7,210 nt of DNA from Methylococcales bacterium (GTDB lineage: Bacteria > Pseudomonadota > Gammaproteobacteria > Methylococcales > Methylomonadaceae), in NCBI GenBank assembly GCA_009692395.1, contig SHZG01000117.1:1-7210 (forward strand). Reading direction: 5' to 3'. The notes below the pieces were generated by a model. That model searched no databases, was not told the DNA's origin, and worked only from the letters and a program-made list of their open reading frames with translations. Shown piece after piece: positions 1 through 5,312 of this stretch (positions are counted from its first letter, which is position 1; the number at the start of each line of letters is the position of its first letter). Both the position numbers and the translations under genes were made by a program.

Positions 1-126
1 TTTCGGACATGGATCAAACGACTCAATCGCAAGACCATTTGCTTCTCAAAACTAGAGTTGATGCACGACACCGTCATCGGTTTGCTTATCAACAAGGTCG
101 AATTCGGGCGCGATATTTATTCATAA
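1..126 (+). CDS. IS1-family transposase, C-terminal fragment (partial, 5' end outside window)
   Basis: Frame 1 is open from the first base and encodes 41 residues before a TAA at 124-126. Residues such as RTWIKRLNRKTICFSK followed by MHDTVIGLLIN resemble the conserved C-terminus of IS1-family DDE transposases (InsB-like: R-KRL-RKTICFSKS, then MHD-VIG). It lacks a start in this window and cannot be judged for activity. Compared with the right-hand copy, a C-to-A change turns a TCA codon into the TAA stop, so this protein ends five residues earlier (…GRDIYS versus …GRDIYSSLQS). The catalytic core is mostly upstream and unseen. Confidence 0.85.
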   Translation, partial: FRTWIKRLNRKTICFSKLELMHDTVIGLLINKVEFGRDIYS

Positions 127-148
127 TTATAGATTTAACCCACTACCC
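1..148 (+). mobile_element. IS1-family insertion sequence, 3' end (left copy)
   Basis: This is the 3' end of an IS1-like element; the rest lies outside the window. It holds the transposase C-terminus and ends in TTAACCCACTACCC at 135-148. The same terminal sequence appears in inverted orientation at the other end of the window (7055-7068), which fixes the inner edge of the element at about base 148. The first 148 bases match the reverse complement of the right-hand copy with four mismatches by eye, so the two are close but not identical copies. Family assignment rests on the translated transposase. Confidence 0.85.
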
Positions 149-165
149 AAAACTGGAGGACTGGT

Positions 166-576
166 ATGAACGAAACAAACGATGATTCATTAACCGCCAC
201 GATAAGCGCGGTGTTCCTGCGTTCTATGGGCAAAGTGCTTAATAAGTGGGCGATGCTGTTCGCATTAGCGGCGATAGTCATCATCGGTTTAAAAGCCAAC
301 AACGTTTTTTTGCTTGCGTCTATTATTGTGGCATTGATACAAGCCTATTTTGCTGCCCGTTGTGTCTTTGATGCGGCGGTATTTGCGGCTTTAGGTGGCG
401 AAATCACGCAATATGAAGGCTTTGACCGACTATTAATACGTTGGAAGTTGCGCGGCGAAAATGTGGCATCCCGCTCACTGGACGCGCGGGTGCGCGGTGC
501 AATGCGGTTATTGCATTGGCAGGCGTATAGTTTTGGTGGGCAAATTATATTGTTAGTCATTGGGCTATATTCCTAA
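166..576 (+). CDS. Small predicted inner-membrane protein, unknown function
   Basis: I do not recognise this 136-residue protein. It has a short polar N-terminus, two adjacent hydrophobic segments at about residues 28-42 and 46-66, a basic region at about 88-114 (…RLLIRWKLRG…RSLDARVRGAMRLL) and a third hydrophobic segment at about 118-134 that runs to the C-terminus. That predicts an integral membrane protein with a positively charged, probably cytoplasmic, loop. The ATG at 166 is supported by a strong GGAGG at 155-159, six bases upstream. The IS edge lies 17 bases before the start codon, so the ribosome binding site is intact but any native promoter has been displaced; transcription would have to come from the IS or beyond. 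It is read in the same direction as htpX, 125 bases ahead of it. Confidence 0.75.
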   Translation: MNETNDDSLTATISAVFLRSMGKVLNKWAMLFALAAIVIIGLKANNVFLLASIIVALIQAYFAARCVFDAAVFAALGGEITQYEGFDRLLIRWKLRGENVASRSLDARVRGAMRLLHWQAYSFGGQIILLVIGLYS

Positions 577-590
577 CTCAGTAACAAATA

Positions 591-633
591 CAGGATGCTC
601 AATTAATGGCAATGCGTTTATAGTATCATCCTG
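591..633. other. Weak long-loop inverted repeat between the membrane protein gene and htpX
   Basis: CAGGATG at 591-597 pairs perfectly with CATCCTG at 627-633, with a 29-base loop, and is followed by AAAAA. It lies just after the stop of the upstream gene and before the htpX promoter. It could be a weak transcription end signal or chance; there is no T-run on the plus strand. Confidence 0.25.
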
Positions 634-639
634 AAAAAC

Positions 640-670
640 ATTGAATTAATTGATTCAATCCCCATATAAC
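640..670 (+). promoter_or_regulatory. Candidate sigma-32 (heat-shock) promoter of htpX
   Basis: CCCCATAT at 660-667 fits the sigma-32 -10 consensus CCCCATNT at every position. TTGAA at 641-645 matches the core of the -35 (CTTGAAA), and the 14-base gap between them is within the usual 13-15. Transcription would begin near 674, about 28 bases before the htpX ATG. The same stretch can also be read as a sigma-70 promoter: TTGAAT 641-646, 18-base spacer, TATAAC 665-670. A dyad, ATTGAAT (640-646) and ATTCAAT (653-659), overlaps the -35 and spacer. HtpX is a known sigma-32 regulon member in E. coli, which favours the heat-shock reading. Confidence 0.65.
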
Positions 671-701
671 GTCGAACGTCAACCTACAAGAGGCTACTCC
701 C

Positions 702-1580
702 ATGATGCGTATTTTGCTTTTTTTAGCGACTAACGTCGCCATAATGATTGTTATTAGTATTGTTTTCAGTATGTTAGGCTTGAGCGGTACATTCGACGCG
801 CAAGGTGTCAATCTTAATCTCAGTGCCTTATTAGTGATGTCAGCTGTTATTGGCATGACGGGTTCATTTATTTCCTTAGCCATGTCCAAATGGTCAGCTA
901 AAAGAGCAATGGGCGTTCAGGTGATTGGACAACCCCAAGACCAAACTGAACGCTGGTTAATTGAAGTAGTAACTCGCCAAGCGCAACGGGTGGGAATTGA
1001 TATGCCTGAAGTGGGTATTTTTAACACCCCAGAACCCAATGCGTTTGCGACAGGCATGACTAGAAATAGTTCCTTAGTTGCGGTAAGCACAGGTTTATTG
1101 CAAACCATGAACCAAGATGAAGTCGAAGCGGTGATTGGTCATGAAATGAGCCACGTTGCCAATGGCGATATGGTGACGATGGCGTTAATGCAGGGCGTGT
1201 TGAATACCTTTGTGTATTTCTTTGCTACTATTATTGGTCATACGGTAGACAAAGTAGTCTTTAAAACTGAACGTGGCAATGGTATTGCTTACTATATCGT
1301 ACAAATGGCTGCGCAAATTGTATTGGGCATTCTAGCCTCTATGCTGGTGATGTGGTTCTCACGTTACCGCGAATTTAAAGCCGATGTAGGCGGTGCAAAT
1401 TTAGCAGGTCGTGAAAAAATGATTAGTGCGTTACGCGCGTTGCAACGTAATCATGAAGCTCCGCCGTTAGCGGGTTCATTAGCCGCTTTTGGTATTAGTG
1501 GTAGCGGCGGTATGACGCGTTTATTTATGAGTCATCCCCCTTTAGAAGAGCGCATTGCCGCTTTACAAAATCTTCGTTAA
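702..1580 (+). CDS. htpX: HtpX, membrane-bound zinc metalloprotease (M48B)
   Basis: This 292-residue protein is nearly the same length as E. coli HtpX (293) and begins with the same double methionine pattern (MMRI-LFL-TN). HtpX is an inner-membrane, zinc-dependent endopeptidase that cleaves misfolded membrane proteins and works alongside FtsH. Hydrophobic segments lie at about residues 4-24 and 41-61 at the N-terminus, then about 160-180 and 200-219. The zinc site is HEMSH at residues 147-151, with Glu148 as catalytic base, and the third ligand is Glu224 in SRYREFKAD. Conserved family blocks PNAFATG (112-118), SLVAVSTGLL (124-133), ANGDMVTM (153-160) and the C-terminal SHPPLEERI (277-285) are present. 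AAGAGG at 688-693 supports the ATG at 702. The gene appears intact and is preceded by a heat-shock-type promoter. Confidence 0.97.
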   Translation: MMRILLFLATNVAIMIVISIVFSMLGLSGTFDAQGVNLNLSALLVMSAVIGMTGSFISLAMSKWSAKRAMGVQVIGQPQDQTERWLIEVVTRQAQRVGIDMPEVGIFNTPEPNAFATGMTRNSSLVAVSTGLLQTMNQDEVEAVIGHEMSHVANGDMVTMALMQGVLNTFVYFFATIIGHTVDKVVFKTERGNGIAYYIVQMAAQIVLGILASMLVMWFSRYREFKADVGGANLAGREKMISALRALQRNHEAPPLAGSLAAFGISGSGGMTRLFMSHPPLEERIAALQNLR

Positions 1581-1593
1581 TTAATCACTTACA

Positions 1594-1626
1594 AGACCTG
1601 CGAGGTTTCTAAAACCTCGCAGGTCT
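1594..1626. repeat. Perfect 15-bp palindrome/hairpin after htpX
   Basis: AGACCTGCGAGGTTT (1594-1608) is followed by the loop CTA and then the exact reverse complement (1612-1626). It begins 14 bases after the htpX stop and ends 19 bases before the next start codon. The stem is long and GC-rich, but no T-run follows (TAACTATTTTAAGG), so it is not a classic intrinsic terminator on the plus strand. It could be a dispersed palindromic repeat of REP type, an mRNA-stabilising 3' hairpin for htpX, or a partial terminator that sets htpX apart from the downstream genes. The sequence looks like a palindrome dispersed in other genomes, which is impression only. Confidence 0.8.
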
Positions 1627-1635
1627 AACTATTTT

Positions 1636-1640
1636 AAGGA
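1636..1640 (+). promoter_or_regulatory. Ribosome binding site that decides the start at 1646
   Basis: Two in-frame ATGs occur at 1640 and 1646. AAGGA at 1636-1640 would overlap the first ATG, but sits five bases ahead of the second. The second start also gives a clean signal peptide beginning MKK. The ATG at 1646 is therefore preferred. Confidence 0.7.
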
Positions 1641-1645
1641 TGTAC

Positions 1646-2029
1646 ATGAAAAAAATACTCTGTTTAGCTGCCCTATTATGGGCGACCCATAGCTATGCTG
1701 AACCTAGCAAAAATGAATGGCAAAACACCACCATTTCCGAAGAAACGATAGCAAAAATTCAAGCCGCTAAGTTTGAATATAAAAAATGCGTTAGTGATGA
1801 AATGCAAAAAGCGGTGTATGCCACGCAAGAAAGTCGCCAAGCAACCGAAGTTATCATCAAAGAATGTGAACCTGTGTTGACTAAAATGCGTGAAGTGTAT
1901 CTGGAGGAAAAAGTTCCAGAAGTGATTGCGGATCGTCATTTAAAACAAATGCGCCTGCAAACTACACGCGATACGTTACAAAATATGATGTATGCGGAAG
2001 CGGCGCGTGCATCAGGTCACTCCAAGTAA
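1646..2029 (+). CDS. Small secreted (periplasmic) protein, unknown function
   Basis: The 127-residue product starts with a typical Sec signal peptide: MKK, a hydrophobic core LCLAALLWA, and a probable cleavage site after SYA (residue 18). The mature part is about 109 residues, highly charged and probably almost entirely helical. It has two cysteines, Cys48 (YKKCVSDEM) and Cys74 (IKECEPVL), 26 residues apart in a pattern that could close a helical hairpin by disulfide in the periplasm. I do not recognise a named family. The gene is the first of a compact unit with the DUF2760 gene (16 bases downstream) and the Hsp70 gene, which suggests a role tied to them, but the sequence itself gives no activity. 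It follows the perfect hairpin behind htpX; no clear promoter of its own was found. Confidence 0.8.
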   Translation: MKKILCLAALLWATHSYAEPSKNEWQNTTISEETIAKIQAAKFEYKKCVSDEMQKAVYATQESRQATEVIIKECEPVLTKMREVYLEEKVPEVIADRHLKQMRLQTTRDTLQNMMYAEAARASGHSK

Positions 2030-2045
2030 TTAACGAGTCTTTTAC

Positions 2046-2666
2046 ATGAATACCTACACTATTGATTTATCCTTACAACCGACCACGTTTGATTTATGGC
2101 ATATTTGCCTTGCGGGTACGGTAGCCGTCTTAGCGTTGACCTTGATTATTGTGCTGATAGGCATGGTGATGAGTCTGCGCCGCAAACCAGAAACCATCAC
2201 AATTACCGCTGAACCTATCGTCAAAATTGTCGAAGTGGAAAAAATTGTTCAAGCACCTACACCTGAACCTGTGGTTTTAAAAGAATCTACCCCCGATGCC
2301 GCGTTGCAACTGTTGGGTTTATTACAAAAAGAAGCCCGTTTTATCGACTTTATTGAAGAAGATATTGCGGCGTATAGTGATGCTGATATTGGTATCGCGG
2401 CGCGGGTCGTGCATGAAGGTTGTAGCAAAGCCATTAAAGAACATTTCACCTTAGCCCCCGTGCGTAGTGAAGCCGAAGGTAATAAAATCACTTTGCAACA
2501 AGGCTTTGATGCCACAACGGTACGCTTAACAGGCAATATTGTTGGCAAAGCACCGTTTACAGGTAGCTTAATACACAAAGGCTGGCAAGTGACCAGTGTA
2601 CGTTTACCTAAACTGACTCAAGGCTATAACGCTGCCATTCTTGCCGCCGCTGAGGTTGAATTATGA
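2046..2666 (+). CDS. DUF2760 domain protein with N-terminal membrane anchor
   Basis: The protein has 206 residues. A single strong hydrophobic segment at about residues 20-43 is followed by RRK, which predicts an N-terminal anchor with the rest in the cytoplasm. A low-complexity linker at about 50-80 (repeated IVK/IVE/VEK, then PTPEP) leads to the DUF2760 domain at about 85-205. Recognisable DUF2760 features are ALQLLGLLQKEARFIDFIEEDI (86-107), YSDADIGIAARVVHEGC (110-126) and GSLIHKGWQV (173-182). The function of DUF2760 is not established, but it is characteristically encoded beside Hsp70-like genes, as here. The Shine-Dalgarno is weak (AACGAG at 2032-2037), which suggests coupling with the preceding gene. 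The stop overlaps the Hsp70 start (ATGA), so the two are probably translated together in a fixed ratio. Confidence 0.88.
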   Translation: MNTYTIDLSLQPTTFDLWHICLAGTVAVLALTLIIVLIGMVMSLRRKPETITITAEPIVKIVEVEKIVQAPTPEPVVLKESTPDAALQLLGLLQKEARFIDFIEEDIAAYSDADIGIAARVVHEGCSKAIKEHFTLAPVRSEAEGNKITLQQGFDATTVRLTGNIVGKAPFTGSLIHKGWQVTSVRLPKLTQGYNAAILAAAEVEL

Positions 2667-4699
2667 GCTTATTTGATCATATCAAAAAACCTAAATCCCC
2701 TGAAACAGCGACTACGCCGACCACATCAGCATTTGCCAATATGGGTAAACCAGCCGAACCGATTGCCGCCACTGAGCCAGTGAAACCAGTTCCAGCCTCT
2801 GCACCATTCACGCCTATAGGCTGGGAAACAGAAAAAGTTACCGCAACAAATACACCCGATAACGCCACCGGCCAACATTTTTTTGTTGGTATCGACTTAG
2901 GTACAACCCACTGCGTATTGTCCTACGCGGTAGCCAGTGACGATGAAGACGCTGAGTTTTCGCAACAAGTCATGGCGATTCCGCAATTAACCTCACTGGG
3001 CATGGTCGAAGATAAATACCAACTACCGTCTTTTCTCTATCAAGCGCACGAAGTCGAAATTGCCGAGGGTGCAACCGCCTTACCGTGGACGCATAAACCC
3101 GCTTATTTAGTTGGTGAAGTGGCGCGTACTCTGGGTAGCAAAACCCCAATACGCCTCGTGTCCAGCGCGAAAAGCTGGCTGTGTCATGCGGGTGTCGATT
3201 GCAAAGCCCCAATACTGCCTGCCGATGCCCCCGAAGAAATCGAACGCGTGTCGCCGTTTCAAGCCACCACCGCTTACTTGCAACATATTCGTGACGCGTG
3301 GGAATATCAACACCCAAACGCGCCACTATCAGAACAAGAGCTAGTCATTACCGTACCTGCGTCATTTGATCCAGCGGCGCGTGAATTGACTGTAGAAGCG
3401 GCACGTGCAGTGGGTTTACATCAAGCGATTTTATTAGAAGAACCCCAAGCCGCTGTTTATAGCTGGATAGAAAAAAGCCACGGCGAATGGCGCAAACAAG
3501 CCAAATGCGGCGACGTAATTTTAGTGATTGACGTGGGCGGCGGTACGACCGACTTATCATTGATTGCCGTTACTGAACAAAACGGCAATCTGGAACTCAC
3601 CCGCGTAGCCATTGGCGATCATATCCTATTAGGCGGTGATAACATGGACTTGGCGTTGGCGTACACCGTCAAAGCCAAACTAGAAAAAGATGGCAAACGT
3701 TTAGAGCCTTGGAAAATCCAAGCCTTAACGCACGGTTGCCGTGATGCCAAAGAAAAAATATTCACCCAAGCGGATGTCGATAACATCCCCTTAGTCGTCG
3801 CCAATCGTGGCTCATCGTTAATCGGTGGTACATTACGAACTGAATTGACACGCGCGGAAGTCAACCGTGTGTTAGTCGAAGGCTTTTTCCCAAAAGTCGC
3901 CGCCAGTGACCGCCCTGTGACTCGCACCCGTGCAGGTTTACGAACCGCAGGTTTACCTTACGCCCAAGATGCTGGCATTACTCGCCACTTAGCGGCATTC
4001 CTCGCTAAACAGCAACACGCTACCGAAGATTTAAAAGACGTAAACTTGCCTGAACACGCGACCTTCTTACACCCCACAGCGGTGTTATTTAACGGCGGCG
4101 TATTAAAAGCCGATGCGTTAGCGAATCGTTTAATGGAGGTTTTAAATTCATGGTTACAGTCTGAACAAGCCCCAGAAGCACGACTTTTAGCAGGTGCAGA
4201 TTTAGACCTAGCGGTTGCTAGAGGTGCGGCGTATTACGGTTTTGTGCGGCAGGGTAAAGGTGTGCGTATCAAAGGTGGCACAGCTGCTGCGTACTATGTC
4301 GGCATAGAAAGTGCAATGCCTGCTATTCCAGGCCTGCCGCCTGAAATTGAAGCTCTGTGTATTGCGCCCTTCGGTATGGAAGAAGGCACACAAAAAGAAC
4401 TGCCTGATGATGAATTCGGTTTGGTCATTGGCGAACCTGTACGGTTTCGATTCTTCGCGTCTAATACGCGCCGTGAGGATATAGTCGGCACCCGTTTAGA
4501 TTATTGGACAGATGACGAATTATCGGAGCTGGATGAAATTGAAATAACCTTAGCAGAAGACGGTCGCCGCGCAGGTGAAGTTGTTCCCGTGCATCTACGC
4601 GCCGCCGTCACCGAAGTCGGTACGCTTGAATTACACGCAGTGTCACAAAAAGACGATGGACAGTGGAAAATTGAATTTGATGTGCGGGCTGGCGAGTAG
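2663..4699 (+). CDS. Divergent Hsp70-family (DnaK-like) ATPase
   Basis: This 678-residue protein carries a DnaK-type actin-fold ATPase after a proline/threonine/alanine-rich, probably disordered, N-terminal extension of about 70 residues. The phosphate-1 loop is GIDLGTTHCVLSY (76-88), the connect region EEPQAAVYSW (259-268), the phosphate-2 loop VIDVGGGTTDLS (288-299), the GGDNMD block (324-329) corresponds to GGEDFD of DnaK, and the adenosine motif is LFNGGVLKADAL (475-486). Large insertions relative to DnaK lie between phosphate-1 and the connect region. The C-terminal 130 or so residues look beta-rich and end without the helical lid or an EEVD-like tail, so substrate handling differs from DnaK. 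It belongs with the Hsp70-like proteins found beside DUF2760. It starts four bases inside the DUF2760 gene. It is not DnaK itself: no dnaJ or grpE is adjacent. Confidence 0.93.
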   Translation: MSLFDHIKKPKSPETATTPTTSAFANMGKPAEPIAATEPVKPVPASAPFTPIGWETEKVTATNTPDNATGQHFFVGIDLGTTHCVLSYAVASDDEDAEFSQQVMAIPQLTSLGMVEDKYQLPSFLYQAHEVEIAEGATALPWTHKPAYLVGEVARTLGSKTPIRLVSSAKSWLCHAGVDCKAPILPADAPEEIERVSPFQATTAYLQHIRDAWEYQHPNAPLSEQELVITVPASFDPAARELTVEAARAVGLHQAILLEEPQAAVYSWIEKSHGEWRKQAKCGDVILVIDVGGGTTDLSLIAVTEQNGNLELTRVAIGDHILLGGDNMDLALAYTVKAKLEKDGKRLEPWKIQALTHGCRDAKEKIFTQADVDNIPLVVANRGSSLIGGTLRTELTRAEVNRVLVEGFFPKVAASDRPVTRTRAGLRTAGLPYAQDAGITRHLAAFLAKQQHATEDLKDVNLPEHATFLHPTAVLFNGGVLKADALANRLMEVLNSWLQSEQAPEARLLAGADLDLAVARGAAYYGFVRQGKGVRIKGGTAAAYYVGIESAMPAIPGLPPEIEALCIAPFGMEEGTQKELPDDEFGLVIGEPVRFRFFASNTRREDIVGTRLDYWTDDELSELDEIEITLAEDGRRAGEVVPVHLRAAVTEVGTLELHAVSQKDDGQWKIEFDVRAGE

Positions 4700-4701
4700 G
4701 G

Positions 4702-4719
4702 GAAATTCCTTGTAATTTC
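4702..4719. other. Small AT-rich hairpin after the Hsp70 gene
   Basis: GAAATT (4702-4707) and AATTTC (4714-4719) can pair around a six-base loop immediately after the stop codon. The stem is short and AT-only apart from one pair, so it is unlikely to terminate transcription alone. Confidence 0.25.
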
Positions 4720-4746
4720 TCTATTTATAGTCCGAATTTATGTCTT

Positions 4747-4776
4747 CACACGCCAGCGTTGTATAACTGGCGTGTG
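4747..4776. terminator. Hairpin between convergent genes, possible two-way terminator
   Basis: CACACGCCAG (4747-4756) pairs perfectly with CTGGCGTGTG (4767-4776) around a ten-base loop. It lies 47 bases after the Hsp70 stop and 7 bases beyond the stop of the minus-strand small gene, exactly where a shared terminator for convergent genes is expected. Neither side has a real T-run, so it may work weakly or chiefly stabilise the 3' ends. Confidence 0.6.
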
Positions 4777-4783
4777 CACATAA

Positions 4784-4930
4784 TTAACGATTAGGTAAGT
4801 TTTGCGCTGCTTTATCCGCTGCTTTTTTCTGTTCTGATAAATATGTTCCACCTATCACCACTGCCATAATAAGCAAATAAATGACAGCTGTTACCCGTCG
4901 TGCTTTTTTACTGTCGTTATAATGATTCAC
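4784..4930 (-). CDS. 48-residue single-pass membrane protein, GTG start
   Basis: On the minus strand a GTG at 4930-4928 opens a 48-codon frame ending in TAA at 4786-4784. The product has a basic N-terminus (NHYNDSKKARRV), one hydrophobic stretch at about residues 14-30 (TAVIYLLIMAVVIGGTY) and a hydrophilic, lysine/alanine-rich tail (SEQKKAADKAAQNLPNR). This is the layout of a small inner-membrane protein with the N-terminus inside by the positive-inside rule. GGAG at 4943-4940 lies nine bases from the GTG, and no ATG is in frame before the upstream stop, which supports the GTG. It is convergent with the Hsp70 gene and shares the hairpin beyond its stop. I do not recognise a family. The ribosome binding site, the membrane segment and the position argue that it is real. 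Confidence 0.65.
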   Translation of the reverse strand: MNHYNDSKKARRVTAVIYLLIMAVVIGGTYLSEQKKAADKAAQNLPNR

Positions 4931-5006
4931 TACTTGATTCTCCAGTTTGTTTGAAAATGTTAATAAACGCGCTCTTTATTTTTCGAGTTAAGCTCATATA
5001 CACAGA

Positions 5007-5040
5007 TCGGCTGACTAAGTAAACCTGCCGACTTTATACA
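5007..5040 (+). promoter_or_regulatory. Candidate sigma-70 promoter with overlapping dyad, upstream of the oxidase
   Basis: CTGACT (5011-5016) and TATACA (5035-5040) are separated by 18 bases and each match four of six sigma-70 consensus positions. TCGGC (5007-5011) and GCCGA (5027-5031) form a dyad spanning the -35 and spacer, where a regulator could bind. This would leave an untranslated leader of roughly 265 bases before the oxidase. It is a weak call, made by eye. Confidence 0.3.
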
Positions 5041-5090
5041 AACAATTTAATATATGGGGCAACTTTAAGTTTAATTGATAACCCATGTAC

Positions 5091-5133
5091 AATGCGAGCA
5101 TTACAAAAAATGGGGCAGCATTGTTTATAATGC
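5091..5133. repeat. Clustered AATGC/GCATT inverted repeats
   Basis: AATGCGAGCATT (5091-5102) is a five-base dyad around GA, and GCATTGTTTATAATGC (5118-5133) is the same pair of half-sites in the opposite arrangement around GTTTAT. Four half-sites in 43 bases in front of the oxidase could be an operator or a leader RNA structure. No known copper-regulator consensus was recognised. Confidence 0.35.
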
Positions 5134-5300
5134 CTTTGTTTTGTTTGCTATTACAACGCAATATGCAAATCTTTGTTTATCAGTATATACTTATCGACTA
5201 GCTAAAAAGACTTCAAACGCAGATTCGGTTAAAATCAACTGTGCTGATAATAATTCTACTGTTTTCTTAGCGGTATCTAATTTTTCAATTATGTGTTTTC

Positions 5301-5304
5301 GAGG
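5301..5304 (+). promoter_or_regulatory. Ribosome binding site of the multicopper oxidase
   Basis: GAGG at 5301-5304 is eight bases before the ATG at 5313 and supports that start, which opens directly into a signal peptide (MRKK then a hydrophobic core). Confidence 0.7.
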
Positions 5305-5312
5305 TCAATTTA

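Larger units (their letters stand above)
4944..5312. other. Divergent intergenic region between the small minus-strand gene and the multicopper oxidase
   Basis: About 370 AT-rich bases without a convincing gene. This region must hold the promoters of both the 48-residue gene (minus) and the oxidase (plus). It contains the candidate promoter and dyads listed separately, a direct repeat ATGGGGCA (5054-5061 and 5110-5117) and a 10-bp perfect palindrome AGTATATACT at 5182-5191. A frame at 5075-5320 begins with TTG, has no ribosome binding site and overlaps the oxidase start, so it is not called. Confidence 0.6.

Noticed and set aside
1640..1645. Earlier in-frame ATG for the small secreted protein
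   Set aside because: The Shine-Dalgarno AAGGA overlaps it, while its spacing to the ATG at 1646 is normal and that start gives a standard signal peptide.
2970..3326. 118-residue minus-strand frame opposite the Hsp70 gene
   Set aside because: It lies wholly antisense to a conserved Hsp70 gene and has an arginine-rich composition typical of a shadow frame.
2663..4699. Assignment of the Hsp70 gene as dnaK or hscA
   Set aside because: Divergent sequence, large insertions, no helical lid, an N-terminal extension, and no dnaJ, grpE or iron-sulfur assembly genes next to it.
5052..5059. CCCCATAT on the minus strand as a second sigma-32 -10 element for the small gene
   Set aside because: No TTGAA-like -35 lies 13-15 bases upstream. 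A second minus-strand CCCCATTT at 5108-5115 fails in the same way.
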